Part shown: positions 40,577-49,680 of the stretch, in pieces
How positions within the stretch are numbered: the stretch's first letter is position 1
How the letters are laid out: each line of letters starts with the position of its first letter
From: Enterobacter hormaechei subsp. xiangfangensis
Lineage (GTDB): Bacteria; Pseudomonadota; Gammaproteobacteria; Enterobacterales; Enterobacteriaceae
Reading direction: 5' to 3'
Length of the DNA stretch: 64,000 nucleotides
Assembly: GCF_001729785.1 (NCBI RefSeq)
Contig: NZ_CP017183.1
Location: forward strand, 4,030,001 to 4,094,000
Position numbers and translations under genes: made by a program
Notes under the pieces: generated by a model
Databases searched by the model: none
Told to the model about the DNA's origin: nothing
Seen by the model: the letters and a program-made list of their open reading frames with translations, nothing else

Positions 40577-40642
40577 CGTAGGCCCGGTAAGCGCAGCGCC
40601 ACCGGGCAAAACGGCGGGTGGCGCTGCGCTTACCCGCCCTAC
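40577..40642. repeat. BIME-like REP pair between argG and leuU
   Basis: GTAGGCCCGGTAAGCGCAGC with GCCACCGGGC is followed by GGCGGGTGGCGCTGCGC with TTACCCGCCCTAC: two REP palindromes, head to tail inverted. In E. coli K-12 the gene yhbX lies in this interval; here there are only REP units. Confidence 0.8.
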
Positions 40643-40672
40643 AATAGATCGGAAACACAGAATATAGAGACG

Positions 40673-40700
40673 AAAAAAAAAGACGTCTTGCGACGTCTTT
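40673..40700 (-). terminator. leuU terminator
   Basis: On the minus strand AAAGACGTC, loop GCAA, GACGTCT and then eight or more T (TTTTTTTTTC). It lies 13 bp after the encoded CCA of leuU and ends the secG-leuU transcript. Confidence 0.9.
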
Positions 40701-40712
40701 CTTCTGGAATAT

Positions 40713-40799
40713 TGGTACCGAGGATGGGACTCGAACCCACAAGCCCGTTAGGGCACTACCACCTCAAGGTAGCGTGTCTACCAATTCCACCACCTCGGT
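40713..40799 (-). tRNA. leuU: tRNA-Leu (GAG)
   Basis: An 87-nt class II tRNA on the minus strand with a long variable arm (GTGCCCTAACGGGCTTGT region). The anticodon loop is CTTGAGG (anticodon GAG), and CCA is encoded at the 3' end (CCTCGGTACCA). The first acceptor pair reads A1-U72 (ACCGAGG with CCTCGGT); E. coli leuU begins with G as I remember it. It is co-transcribed with secG, as in E. coli. Confidence 0.95.
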
Positions 40800-40808
40800 A
40801 CGGAATAC

Positions 40809-41141
40809 TTACTGCGGGATATCGCTGGTTGGCTTAGCCGGTGCAGCTGGCTGAGTTTGCTCAGTTTTTGCTGGCGCGCTCAGATTTTCCCACTCGCTTC
40901 CTTTACTGGTCTTGTTGCTGTTGATATTGCCCAGCACCAGACTGATAATGAAGAACAGCGTAGCCAGAATCGCCGTCGTGCGGGTCATGAAGTTCGCAGA
41001 ACCACTTGAACCGAACAGCGTACCGGAAGCGCCTGCTCCGAAGGAGGCTCCCATATCAGCGCCTTTACCTTGCTGTAGCATAATCAGCGCTACGAGAGCG
41101 ATGGCTACAATAAGGAAAATAACTAAAAGAGCTTCGTACAT
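40809..41141 (-). CDS. secG: SecG, Sec translocon auxiliary subunit
   Basis: A 110-aa inner-membrane protein, the same length as E. coli SecG. The start at 41141 gives MYEALLVIFLIVAIALVALI as the first helix. The conserved loop LQQGKGADMGASFGAGASGTLFGSSG leads into a second helix. A Pro/Ala/Thr-rich cytosolic tail follows. SecG supports SecA cycling during export through SecYEG. The longer frame upstream has no similarity. Confidence 0.96.
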   Translation of the reverse strand: MYEALLVIFLIVAIALVALIMLQQGKGADMGASFGAGASGTLFGSSGSANFMTRTTAILATLFFIISLVLGNINSNKTSKGSEWENLSAPAKTEQTQPAAPAKPTSDIPQ

Positions 41142-41320
41142 AATCAACCTGTTCCTTGCGGATTTGCCGCATACCAATGCTTCGACCAATTAGCAGGATT
41201 TTGTTTCCCACTGAAGCGGGTGTGAATACTAACCAAAGCGAATCACCTTCGCAAGGGCATTTTCGAGGCATTGTATCAACTGCGGAAAAAAACAGCAAAA
41301 AGCCATTAATTGTTTAAAAC

Positions 41321-41346
41321 AAAGGCGGCAAACGCCGCCTTTTTAA
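41321..41346. terminator. Hairpin between glmM and secG
   Basis: AAAGGCGGC and GCCGCCTTT form a 9-bp stem with the loop AAAC, 18 bp after the glmM stop. On the minus strand the following sequence is GTTTTAAAC, a weak T-tract; on the plus strand it is TTTT. It probably acts as a terminator for ftsH-folP-glmM. Confidence 0.7.
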
Positions 41347-41363
41347 ACACTTATTCTGAAAGA

Positions 41364-42701
41364 TTATGCAGCTTTGACTGCATCCGCAATGCGGTGCGCA
41401 AATTCAGTCACCTGCGCTTCGTCTTCGCCTTCCACCATCACGCGGATCAGCGGCTCGGTACCCGACTTACGCAGCAGGACGCGCCCACGGCTGCCAAGCG
41501 TCGCTTCCACCTCTGCCATCACCGCTTTCACGTTATCATTTTCCAGCGGGTCACCTTTACCCGCGGTGAAACGCACGTTGACCAGGATCTGCGGGAACAT
41601 TTTCATGCCGCTGCACAGATCGTGCAGGCTCATATGGTTACGCGCCATCGCGGCAACAACCTGAAGCGCCGCCACAATGCCGTCACCGGTGGTGGTTTTA
41701 TCGAGCAGGATCACGTGGCCGGAGTTTTCCGCGCCAATACGCCAGCCTTTCTCCTGGAGTTTTTCCAGCACGTAGCGGTCACCCACCTTCGCACGAACAA
41801 ACGGGATGCCCAGCTGTTTCAGCGCCAGTTCCAGACCCATATTGCTCATCAAAGTGCCCACCGCGCCACCGCGCAGTTGCCCCTGACGCAGGCCTTCACG
41901 CGCAATGATGTAGAGGATCTGATCGCCATCGACCTTGTTACCTTCGTGATCAACCATGATCACACGGTCACCATCGCCATCCAGGGCAATACCCAGATCG
42001 GCCTTTTCAGCCAGGACACGCGCTTGCAAGGCACGCACGTCTGTCGCGCCAACTTCTTCGTTGATGTTCAGACCGTCCGGCTCGCAGCCGATAGTGATCA
42101 CTTTCGCACCCAGCTCGCGGAACACATTCGGCGCAATGTGGTAAGTCGCACCGTTGGCACAGTCCACCACAATTTTGAGGTGTGCCAGGCTCAGCTCATT
42201 CGGGAAAGTGCCTTTGCAGAATTCAATGTAGCGGCCTGCGGCATCGACAATACGGTTTGCTTTACCCAGCTCAGCGGAGTCAACACAGGTGATCTCTTTT
42301 TCCATTTCCGCTTCAATCGCCTCTTCCACGTCATCCGGCAGTTTGGTGCCGTCGATGGAGAAGAATTTGATACCGTTGTCATAGAACGGGTTATGGGAAG
42401 CGGAAATAACGATGCCCGCTTCCGCACGGAAGGTGCGGGTCAGATAGGCAACAGCAGGAGTTGGCATTGGCCCCGTAAAGGAAGCTGAAAGCCCCGCCGC
42501 CGCCAGCCCGGCTTCCAGCGCGGATTCCAGCATATAACCCGAAATACGGGTATCTTTACCAATAATGATCTTACGGGAGCCATGACGCGCCAGCACTTTC
42601 CCCGCTGCCCAGCCCAGCTTCAGGACAAAGTCAGGGGTAATTGGCGCATCGCCTACGCGCCCACGGATGCCATCGGTACCAAAATATTTACGATTACTCA
42701 T
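41364..42701 (-). CDS. glmM: Phosphoglucosamine mutase
   Basis: A 445-aa enzyme that converts glucosamine-6-phosphate to glucosamine-1-phosphate for UDP-GlcNAc. The phospho-serine is Ser102 in [15 protein letters not shown]. The metal loop [17 protein letters not shown] and the C-terminal phosphate-binding [15 protein letters not shown] are present. The start at 42701 ([14 protein letters not shown]) overlaps folP by 8 bp; an upstream in-frame start is not conserved. Confidence 0.97.
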   Translation of the reverse strand: MSNRKYFGTDGIRGRVGDAPITPDFVLKLGWAAGKVLARHGSRKIIIGKDTRISGYMLESALEAGLAAAGLSASFTGPMPTPAVAYLTRTFRAEAGIVISASHNPFYDNGIKFFSIDGTKLPDDVEEAIEAEMEKEITCVDSAELGKANRIVDAAGRYIEFCKGTFPNELSLAHLKIVVDCANGATYHIAPNVFRELGAKVITIGCEPDGLNINEEVGATDVRALQARVLAEKADLGIALDGDGDRVIMVDHEGNKVDGDQILYIIAREGLRQGQLRGGAVGTLMSNMGLELALKQLGIPFVRAKVGDRYVLEKLQEKGWRIGAENSGHVILLDKTTTGDGIVAALQVVAAMARNHMSLHDLCSGMKMFPQILVNVRFTAGKGDPLENDNVKAVMAEVEATLGSRGRVLLRKSGTEPLIRVMVEGEDEAQVTEFAHRIADAVKAA

Positions 42702-43542
42702 AGCGTTTGTTTTCCTTCGCTGCCAGTGTGGCTTCCACCACACGCATGGCTTCTACTGTTTCTTTTACGTCATGGACGCGAATGATGTGTGCACCTTGCA
42801 TCGCGGCAATCACCGCGCAGGCCAGACTGCCGCTCAGACGTTCGCTCGGCCCGACATTCAACAACTGACCAATCATCGATTTTCTCGACATTCCCACCAG
42901 CAGTGGCAGGCCGAACTGATGAAACTCTGATAAGCGCGCAAGCAACGCGTAATTGTGTGAGAGATTTTTACCGAAACCGAAGCCCGGGTCGAGCAGCAAT
43001 TTCTCTTTTGCGATACCCGCACGTTCACAGCGTTCGATATGCTCAATAAAGAAGCGGGTGACGTCGGCAAACACGTCTTCATATTTTGGCGCCTCCTGCA
43101 TTGTCTTAGGCTGGCCCTGCATATGCATCAGACACACCGGTAGCCCGGTTTCTGCGGCGGCTTCAATCGCGCCCGGCTCGGTCAGCGAGCGGATATCATT
43201 GATAATGTGAGCGCCCACTCTCGCCACTTCACGGATCACTTCGGGTTTGGAGGTATCAACAGAGATCCACACTTCAAAGCGCCGTGCGATAGCCTCCACC
43301 ACCGGCACCACGCGCGCCAGCTCTTCTTCCACCGAAACCTCCGCCGCGCCAGGCCGCGTTGACTCCCCTCCAACGTCAATGATGGTGGCACCCGCGTTAA
43401 TCATTAAATTCGCGTGTTTAACCGCGTCGATAAGCGAATTATGCGTGCCGCCGTCAGAGAAGGAATCAGGCGTGACATTCAGGATCCCCATCACATGGGG
43501 ATGTGAAAGGTCGAGATGCGAGTCCTGGGCGAATAGTTTCAT
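42694..43542 (-). CDS. folP: Dihydropteroate synthase
   Basis: A 282-aa enzyme condensing p-aminobenzoate with the pterin pyrophosphate; the target of sulfonamides. [14 protein letters not shown] and [16 protein letters not shown] are the two PROSITE-type signatures. [28 protein letters not shown] and [11 protein letters not shown] follow. The start at 43542 ([19 protein letters not shown]) agrees with E. coli. It lies between ftsH and glmM. Confidence 0.97.
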   Translation of the reverse strand: MKLFAQDSHLDLSHPHVMGILNVTPDSFSDGGTHNSLIDAVKHANLMINAGATIIDVGGESTRPGAAEVSVEEELARVVPVVEAIARRFEVWISVDTSKPEVIREVARVGAHIINDIRSLTEPGAIEAAAETGLPVCLMHMQGQPKTMQEAPKYEDVFADVTRFFIEHIERCERAGIAKEKLLLDPGFGFGKNLSHNYALLARLSEFHQFGLPLLVGMSRKSMIGQLLNVGPSERLSGSLACAVIAAMQGAHIIRVHDVKETVEAMRVVEATLAAKENKRYE

Positions 43543-43582
43543 GGTGAAGTCCCTGGGATTAATGTGGTTAAACAGATAAGAA

Positions 43583-43608
43583 AAACCCCGGAGCAAGCTC
43601 CAGGGTTT
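43583..43608 (-). terminator. Hairpin terminator after ftsH
   Basis: On the minus strand AAACCCTGGAGC and GCTCCGGGGTTT pair with one mismatch around a 2-nt loop, followed by TTCTTATC. It lies 32 bp after the ftsH stop, so folP-glmM may depend on read-through or their own promoter. Confidence 0.7.
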
Positions 43609-43640
43609 GAGATACAGACAAACGCTTCAACAGCAGTGAC

Positions 43641-45575
43641 TTACTTGTCGCCTAACTGCTCTGACATGGTGTTGCCCGGGTTTGGCGTACGCGGTTCATC
43701 GACCGGACGCGGCGCACGCGGGGTGCCATTGTTGTCAGAATTGTTAGACGCGCCTGGGTCTTCCCAGCCTGCCGGCGGACGCACTTCGCGGCGCGCCATC
43801 AGGTCGTCAATCTGTGGTGCATCGATGGTCTCATATTTCATGAGCGCATCTTTCATCGAATGCAGGATGTCCATATTGTCGTTCAGGATCTGACGGGCGC
43901 GAGCGTAGTTACGTTCAATCAGCGCTTTCACTTCCTGGTCGATGATACGTGCCGTTTCATCGGACATATGTTTCGCTTTTGCCACGGAGCGGCCCAGGAA
44001 CACCTCGCCCTCTTCCTCTGCATACAGCAGCGGACCGAGTTTGTCGGAGAAGCCCCACTGAGTCACCATGTTACGCGCCAGGTTTGTCGCCACTTTAATA
44101 TCGTTCGACGCACCGGTGGAAACATGTTCCGCACCGTAGATAATCTCTTCAGCCAGACGACCGCCGTACAGGGTTGAAATCTGGCTTTCCAGCTTCTGAC
44201 GGCTGGCGCTGATCGCGTCGCCTTCAGGCAGGAAGAAGGTCACACCCAGCGCACGACCGCGTGGAATGATCGTCACCTTGTGTACCGGATCGTGTTCCGG
44301 CACCAGACGACCGATAATCGCGTGGCCCGCTTCGTGATATGCCGTGGACTCTTTCTGCGCTTCCGTCATCACCATGGAGCGACGTTCCGCACCCATCATG
44401 ATTTTGTCTTTCGCTTTTTCAAATTCCACCATGGACACCACGCGCTTGTTACCGCGAGCGGCAAACAGGGCTGCTTCGTTGACCAGGTTAGCCAGATCCG
44501 CACCGGAGAAGCCTGGAGTACCACGCGCGATGATTGCCGCGTCGATATCTGGCGCCAGCGGTACGCGACGCATATGCACTTTCAGAATCTGTTCACGACC
44601 GCGAACATCCGGCAGACCAACCACAACCTGGCGGTCGAAACGGCCTGGACGCAGCAGCGCAGGGTCAAGTACGTCCGGACGGTTAGTTGCCGCGATAACG
44701 ATGATACCTTCGTTACCTTCGAAGCCGTCCATCTCAACCAGCATCTGGTTCAGCGTCTGCTCACGTTCATCGTGACCACCACCCAGGCCTGCGCCACGCT
44801 GGCGGCCTACGGCGTCGATTTCATCGATGAAGATGATGCACGGTGCTGCCTTCTTAGCCTGCTCGAACATGTCACGCACACGAGATGCACCGACACCCAC
44901 GAACATTTCAACGAAGTCAGAACCTGAAATAGTAAAGAACGGCACCTTCGCTTCACCCGCGATGGCTTTTGCCAGCAGGGTTTTACCGGTACCCGGAGGG
45001 CCGACCATCAGGACGCCTTTCGGGATCTTACCGCCCAGTTTCTGGAAACGGCTCGGCTCGCGTAGGTATTCAACCAGTTCACCCACCTCTTCTTTTGCTT
45101 CGTCACAACCTGCTACGTCAGCAAACGTGGTCTTGATCTGGTCTTCCGTCAGCATACGCGCCTTGCTCTTACCGAACGACATGGCACCTTTGCCACCACC
45201 GCCCTGCATCTGGCGCATAAAGAAGATCCAGACGCCGATAAGAAGCAGCATCGGGAACCAGGAAATGAAGATAGAAGCCAGCAGGCTTGGTTCTTCCGGC
45301 GGCTCGCCTACCACTTTGACGTTTTTGGTCAGAAGGTTATCAAGCAGCTTAGGATCGTTCACCGGGATGTAAGTCGTGTAACGGTTACTATCTTTCTTGG
45401 TAACGTTGATCTCACGTCCGTTGATACGCGCTTCGCGAACCTGGTCCTGATTGACCTCTTGCAGGAAGGTAGAATAATCCACCTTGCGGCCATTCGACTC
45501 GCTGGGCCCAAAGCTCTGGAATACTGACATCAGCACAACGGCAATGACCAGCCAGAGTATTAGGTTTTTCGCCAT
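43641..45575 (-). CDS. ftsH: FtsH (HflB), membrane-bound AAA+ zinc protease
   Basis: A 644-aa protein when started at [17 protein letters not shown] (45575); a start three codons upstream (MSDMAKN) is also possible. Two membrane helices (about 5-24 and 96-118) flank a periplasmic domain. The AAA domain has [13 protein letters not shown] (Walker A), [11 protein letters not shown] (Walker B) and RPGRFDRQ. The zinc protease motif HEAGH follows near residue 414. It degrades LpxC, sigma-32, lambda CII and misassembled membrane proteins. It is transcribed after rlmE. Confidence 0.97.
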   Translation of the reverse strand: MAKNLILWLVIAVVLMSVFQSFGPSESNGRKVDYSTFLQEVNQDQVREARINGREINVTKKDSNRYTTYIPVNDPKLLDNLLTKNVKVVGEPPEEPSLLASIFISWFPMLLLIGVWIFFMRQMQGGGGKGAMSFGKSKARMLTEDQIKTTFADVAGCDEAKEEVGELVEYLREPSRFQKLGGKIPKGVLMVGPPGTGKTLLAKAIAGEAKVPFFTISGSDFVEMFVGVGASRVRDMFEQAKKAAPCIIFIDEIDAVGRQRGAGLGGGHDEREQTLNQMLVEMDGFEGNEGIIVIAATNRPDVLDPALLRPGRFDRQVVVGLPDVRGREQILKVHMRRVPLAPDIDAAIIARGTPGFSGADLANLVNEAALFAARGNKRVVSMVEFEKAKDKIMMGAERRSMVMTEAQKESTAYHEAGHAIIGRLVPEHDPVHKVTIIPRGRALGVTFFLPEGDAISASRQKLESQISTLYGGRLAEEIIYGAEHVSTGASNDIKVATNLARNMVTQWGFSDKLGPLLYAEEEGEVFLGRSVAKAKHMSDETARIIDQEVKALIERNYARARQILNDNMDILHSMKDALMKYETIDAPQIDDLMARREVRPPAGWEDPGASNNSDNNGTPRAPRPVDEPRTPNPGNTMSEQLGDK

Positions 45576-45677
45576 GTCACTCAAGGGATTAACCTCATAT
45601 TACAACTGTGTTAAAAACAGCGTCAGGATACTCTATATCCAGTTTCATTCAAACTTTCGCCTGAAATCTACCGGTTA

Positions 45678-46304
45678 TCATTTTCGCCCGGTCGCTACAA
45701 TATACACTTCACGGGAACGGGCCCGGGAAGAGTCCGGCTTACGAACTTTGACCTTCGCAAACAGGGAGCGAATTTCCTTAAGATACTCCTCGAAACCTTC
45801 GCCCTGAAACACCTTCACAACAAAACTACCACCAGGCGCTAGTACATCACGACACATTTCTAACGCTAGTTCCACCAGATACATGGCGCGGGGGATATCC
45901 ACCGCCGGTGTTCCACACATATTTGGCGCCATATCCGACATGACAACCTGGACCTTACTGTCACCTACACGATCAAGTAATGCTTTCAGCACTAATTCAT
46001 CACGAAAGTCGCCCTGAAGGAAGTCGACACCGACGATGGGATCCATTGGTAAAAGATCGCATGCGATGATTCGGCCCGTTCCGCCGATCTGCGTAACCGC
46101 ATACTGGGACCATCCGCCAGGTGCCGCACCGAGGTCGACCACCGTCATTCCCGGTTTAAAAAGTTTGTCACTTTGCTGTATTTCATCAAGTTTAAACCAG
46201 GCGCGGGAACGCAACCCCTTTTTCTGCGCCTGTTGAACATATTTATCGCTAAAGTGTTCCTGAAGCCAGCGGCTGGAGCTGGCAGAACGCTTTTTACCTG
46301 TCAT
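45678..46304 (-). CDS. rlmE: 23S rRNA 2'-O-ribose U2552 methyltransferase RlmE
   Basis: A 208-aa heat-shock methyltransferase (RrmJ/FtsJ) acting on the 50S A-loop. [10 protein letters not shown] provides the first catalytic lysine, [16 protein letters not shown] the SAM-binding loop, [10 protein letters not shown] the catalytic Asp region and [17 protein letters not shown] the second Lys. The start [18 protein letters not shown] is as in E. coli; the protein lacks the E. coli C-terminal proline (209 aa). It forms a heat-shock-type unit with ftsH and is divergent from yhbY. Confidence 0.97.
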   Translation of the reverse strand: MTGKKRSASSSRWLQEHFSDKYVQQAQKKGLRSRAWFKLDEIQQSDKLFKPGMTVVDLGAAPGGWSQYAVTQIGGTGRIIACDLLPMDPIVGVDFLQGDFRDELVLKALLDRVGDSKVQVVMSDMAPNMCGTPAVDIPRAMYLVELALEMCRDVLAPGGSFVVKVFQGEGFEEYLKEIRSLFAKVKVRKPDSSRARSREVYIVATGRK

Positions 46305-46431
46305 TTAACATTTCCGTCCTGGTTCATCGTTGCTTGCCTGTGACGTAAATTTCTACGCAGCTATTTGGCGATATTAGGGAGATGGCGGTAGAATGAACCG
46401 TTTTCAATCCCAACGTAAGCAAAAATATACG

Positions 46432-46725
46432 ATGAATCTGAGTACTAAACAAAAACAGCACCTTAAAGGTCTGGCACATCCGCTCAAGCCTGTAGTGATG
46501 CTTGGCAACAATGGTTTGACCGAAGGGGTGCTTGCCGAGATTGAACAAGCGCTGGAACACCACGAGCTGATCAAGGTGAAAATCGCCTCTGAAGACAGAG
46601 ACACTAAAAACCTGATCGTGGAAGCCATCGTGCGCGAAACCGGCGCCTGTAATGTACAGGTCATCGGTAAAACGCTGGTGCTCTATCGCCCATCTAAAGA
46701 GCGCAAAATCTCGCTGCCACGTTAA
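46432..46725 (+). CDS. yhbY: YhbY, CRM-domain RNA-binding protein of 50S precursors
   Basis: A 97-aa CRM-domain protein, the same length as in E. coli. The start at 46432 gives MNLSTKQKQHLKGLAHPLKPVVMLG; GNNGLTEGVLAEIEQALEHHELIKVK includes the GxxG loop of the fold. In E. coli it associates with pre-50S particles. An in-frame ATG 13 codons upstream is less likely. It is transcribed divergently from rlmE-ftsH. Confidence 0.95.
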   Translation: MNLSTKQKQHLKGLAHPLKPVVMLGNNGLTEGVLAEIEQALEHHELIKVKIASEDRDTKNLIVEAIVRETGACNVQVIGKTLVLYRPSKERKISLPR

Positions 46726-46811
46726 GGATATCCTGAATCGAACACATTTTCTGTGTGAAACGAGGGATTTCTTTCAGCAGGCGAGCAAAATGCCATGCTC
46801 CGTGAGTTGAT

Positions 46812-46836
46812 AAAAGGCCGCTATGCGGCCTTTTTC
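46812..46836. terminator. Bidirectional terminator between convergent yhbY and greA
   Basis: AAAAGGCCGC and GCGGCCTTTTT form a perfect stem around a short TAT loop. There are T-tracts on both strands, so it can serve both yhbY and greA. Confidence 0.9.
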
Positions 46837-46876
46837 TTTTCTTTACAATGTATCAACATCTTAGTAGAGAAGCGAA

Positions 46877-47353
46877 TTACAGATATTCAACCTTAATAAT
46901 TTCGTATTCCACTTCACCACCAGGGGTGCGGATGGTGACCACATCGTCCTGCTCTTTGCCAATCAGGCCACGAGCAATTGGCGAGTTCACCGAAATCAGG
47001 TTCTGTTTGAAGTCCGCTTCATCATCACCCACGATGCGATAGGTCTGCTCTTCGTCGTTGTCCAGATTCAGGACGCTGACGGTAGAACCGAAGATAACAC
47101 GGCCATTATTTGGCATTTTGGTGATATCAATAACCTGCGCGTTAGACAGTTTCGCCTCGATATCTTTAATGCGCCCCTCACAGAAACCCTGCTGCTCACG
47201 CGCCGCGTGGTATTCAGCATTCTCTTTCAGGTCGCCATGCTCACGCGCTTCCGCGATAGCGGCGATGATTTCAGGGCGACGCACGGATTTCAGAAAATCC
47301 AGCTCTTCGCGCAGTTTTTCGGCACCACGTAAGGTCATCGGAATAGCTTGCAT
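46877..47353 (-). CDS. greA: Transcript cleavage factor GreA
   Basis: A 158-aa protein, the same length as E. coli GreA. The N-terminal coiled coil has the tip acidic residues in [33 protein letters not shown] (Asp41/Glu44 by E. coli numbering), followed by the FKBP-like C-terminal domain ([16 protein letters not shown]). It rescues backtracked RNA polymerase by stimulating cleavage of the nascent RNA. The 5' leader carries a terminator hairpin, as in E. coli. Confidence 0.97.
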   Translation of the reverse strand: MQAIPMTLRGAEKLREELDFLKSVRRPEIIAAIAEAREHGDLKENAEYHAAREQQGFCEGRIKDIEAKLSNAQVIDITKMPNNGRVIFGSTVSVLNLDNDEEQTYRIVGDDEADFKQNLISVNSPIARGLIGKEQDDVVTIRTPGGEVEYEIIKVEYL

Positions 47354-47374
47354 TTGTTATACCTCTTAAACATT

Positions 47375-47461
47375 CCTGTTGGGAGCAGTGTTCCCTGCTC
47401 CAGCCCACCTGAACAGGCCAGAAGCAAAAAGAAAACCGACCCGGGAGCAACGCCCCAGGTC
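47375..47461 (-). ncRNA. greA leader with terminator hairpin (GraL-like sRNA end) and a second nested hairpin
   Basis: On the minus strand GACCTGGGGC (47461-47452) pairs with the complementary GC-rich arm ending GGGTC at 47438, with two G-U pairs. A T-rich tract (47436-47426) follows: a rho-independent terminator before the greA start. Further on, CCTGTT/AACAGG enclose GGAGCAG/CTGCTCC (47375-47417). In E. coli, most greA transcription stops at such a leader terminator, releasing the GraL RNAs. The equivalent placement here supports the same; the exact ends are unknown. Confidence 0.65.
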
Positions 47462-47581
47462 AGCAGCAATTTTTCAATTTGATACGCATTTTACAGCGAA
47501 GTTCACTATGGGTCATCGTTTACTTTACAGTGCCATGCACCGTAGTATGACGGTTTGTTTTCGGGTTGTTAGCGCGAGATT

Positions 47582-49015
47582 ATGCGATTTTCCAGTTTTA
47601 TCATCGGATTGACTACCAGTATAACGTTCACCGTTCAGGCCGCGAATGTTGATGAGTACATTAATCAACTGCCCGCCGGCGCGAACCTTGCCCTGATGGT
47701 GCAGAAGGTTGGCGCGCAGGCTCCCGAGATTGACTATCACAGTCAACAGATGGCGCTGCCTGCCAGTACCCAGAAGGTGATCACCGCCCTCGCCGCTCTG
47801 CTCCAGCTCGGGCCTGACTTCCGTTTTACTACCACCCTTGAAACCAGAGGTAACGTTGAGGGTGGCGAACTGAAAGGCGATCTTATCGCCCGTTTTGGTG
47901 GCGATCCCACCTTTAAGCGCCAGGATGTCCGCAACATGGTGGCGGTACTGAAAAAATCCGGCGTAACAAAAATTGATGGCAACGTGCTGATCGACACCTC
48001 CATTTTCGCCAGCCACGATAAAGCGCCTGGCTGGCCATGGAACGACATGACGCAGTGTTTTAGCGCCCCGCCAGCCGCCGCCATCGTTGACCGTAACTGC
48101 TTCTCCGTATCGCTTTACAGCGCGCCAAAACCAAATGACTTAGCGTTTATCCGCGTGGCGTCTTACTACCCGGTCACGATGTTCAGCCAGGTGCGGACGC
48201 TGGCGAAAGGCTCCCCGGAGGCACAGTATTGCGAGCTGGACGTGGTACCGGGCGATCTCAACCGCTATACGCTCACCGGCTGCCTGACCCAGCGGGCCGA
48301 TCCACTCCCGCTGGCCTTTGCCATTCAGGATGGCGCAGGTTATGCCGGTGCCATTTTTAAAGATGAACTGAAGCAGGCGGGCATAACCTACACCGGAACG
48401 CTGCTGCGCCAGACGCAGGTGAATGAGCCAGGCACGGTGATTGCCAGCAAACAGTCCGCGCCACTGCATGATTTGCTTAAGATTATGCTGAAAAAGTCGG
48501 ATAACATGATTGCCGACACGGTATTTCGCATGATCGGGCACGCGCGCTTTGGTGTGCCGGGCACCTGGCGGGCCGGTTCTGATGCCGTACGTCAGATCCT
48601 GCGCCAGCAGGCGGGTATCGATCTGGGCAATACGATCGCCGTTGATGGTTCCGGTTTATCGCGTCATAACCTGATCTCGCCGGCCACCATGATGCAGGTG
48701 TTGCAGTACATTGCTCAGCATGACGCTGAGCTAAACTTTATTACGATGCTGCCGCTTGCCGGACACGACGGCTCTCTTCAGTACCGCGCGGGCCTTCACG
48801 CTGCGGGCGTGGATGGCAAAGTTTCAGCCAAAACGGGTTCCCTGCAAGGCGTTTACAACCTTGCCGGTTTCATCACGACCGCCAGCGGACAACGCATGGC
48901 ATTTGTGCAGTATCTTTCCGGCTATGCCGTCGAACCGGCTGACCAGCGCAATCGCCGTATTCCACTGGTACGTTTCGAAAGCAGGCTCTATAAGGACATC
49001 TACCAGAATAACTAG
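47582..49015 (+). CDS. dacB: PBP4, D-alanyl-D-alanine carboxypeptidase/endopeptidase
   Basis: A 477-aa class C penicillin-binding protein with a signal peptide (MRFSSFIIGLTTSITFTVQA, cleaved near residue 20). The active-site motifs are ALPASTQK (Ser62, Lys65), SDN in LKKSDNMIADT and KTG in VSAKTGSLQG. It hydrolyses D-Ala-D-Ala and cross-links in the periplasm. It is divergent from greA and followed after 2 bp by a response regulator gene not present here in E. coli. Confidence 0.96.
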   Translation: MRFSSFIIGLTTSITFTVQAANVDEYINQLPAGANLALMVQKVGAQAPEIDYHSQQMALPASTQKVITALAALLQLGPDFRFTTTLETRGNVEGGELKGDLIARFGGDPTFKRQDVRNMVAVLKKSGVTKIDGNVLIDTSIFASHDKAPGWPWNDMTQCFSAPPAAAIVDRNCFSVSLYSAPKPNDLAFIRVASYYPVTMFSQVRTLAKGSPEAQYCELDVVPGDLNRYTLTGCLTQRADPLPLAFAIQDGAGYAGAIFKDELKQAGITYTGTLLRQTQVNEPGTVIASKQSAPLHDLLKIMLKKSDNMIADTVFRMIGHARFGVPGTWRAGSDAVRQILRQQAGIDLGNTIAVDGSGLSRHNLISPATMMQVLQYIAQHDAELNFITMLPLAGHDGSLQYRAGLHAAGVDGKVSAKTGSLQGVYNLAGFITTASGQRMAFVQYLSGYAVEPADQRNRRIPLVRFESRLYKDIYQNN

Positions 49016-49017
49016 CG

Positions 49018-49680
49018 ATGAAACTACTGATAGTTGAAGACGATCTGTTATTGCAGGAAGGGTTAGCGCTGGCGCTGGGCAATGAGGGCTACGCCCTGGA
49101 TTGTGCCGCCACGGCCGCTGAAGCAGATGCCCTGATCCAGAGCGGTGAATACAGCCTGGTGATCCTGGATTTGGGACTGCCGGATAAAGACGGCGCGACG
49201 CTGCTCTGCCAGTGGCGTCGTCGCGGAGTGGAGAATCCCGTATTGATTCTCACCGCCCGCGATGCCATTGAAGACAGAATTAACGGGCTTGATTCTGGCG
49301 CTGACGATTATCTGGTAAAACCCTTCGCCCTTGCCGAGCTACAGGCTCGCGTACGGGCGTTGATCCGCCGCTATCAGGGCCACAGCGACAACCTGCTGAC
49401 GGACGGGGATATTACCCTCAATCTGCAAACTCAGCAGGTGCTGCGCCAGTCTCAGCCTGTGGAAGTGACCCCAAAAGAGTTCGCTCTGCTGACGCGCCTG
49501 ATCATGCGCAGCGGGCAGACCGTGCACCGTGAAACGCTGCAACAGGACATCTACTCCTGGCAGGACGATCCAGGATCAAACACGCTTGAAGTTCATATTC
49601 ATAATCTGCGCCGCAAGCTCGGTAAAGATCGCATCAAAACCGTACGCGGCGTGGGTTACCGTCTGGAGAGCCAGAAATGA
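49018..49680 (+). CDS. pmrA: PmrA (BasR)-like OmpR-family response regulator
   Basis: A 220-aa response regulator. The receiver domain has the acidic pocket VEDD (residues 7-9), the phospho-acceptor Asp51 (LVILDLGLPDKDG), Thr in LILTARD and Lys in DDYLVKPFALAEL. The C-terminal winged helix (about 125-218) ends NTLEVHIHNLRRKLGKDRIKTVRGVGYRL. The receiver and DNA-binding segments resemble E. coli BasR/PmrA more than QseB. It starts 2 bp after dacB and overlaps the sensor kinase by ATGA. E. coli has no two-component genes here, so this could be a lineage-specific PmrA or a paralogue of a PmrA elsewhere. Confidence 0.75.
   Translation: MKLLIVEDDLLLQEGLALALGNEGYALDCAATAAEADALIQSGEYSLVILDLGLPDKDGATLLCQWRRRGVENPVLILTARDAIEDRINGLDSGADDYLVKPFALAELQARVRALIRRYQGHSDNLLTDGDITLNLQTQQVLRQSQPVEVTPKEFALLTRLIMRSGQTVHRETLQQDIYSWQDDPGSNTLEVHIHNLRRKLGKDRIKTVRGVGYRLESQK

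Noticed and set aside
41310-42488. 392-codon plus-strand reading frame opposite glmM
   Set aside because: Shadow of glmM; rich in His/Phe/Asn as expected from the complement, with no motif.
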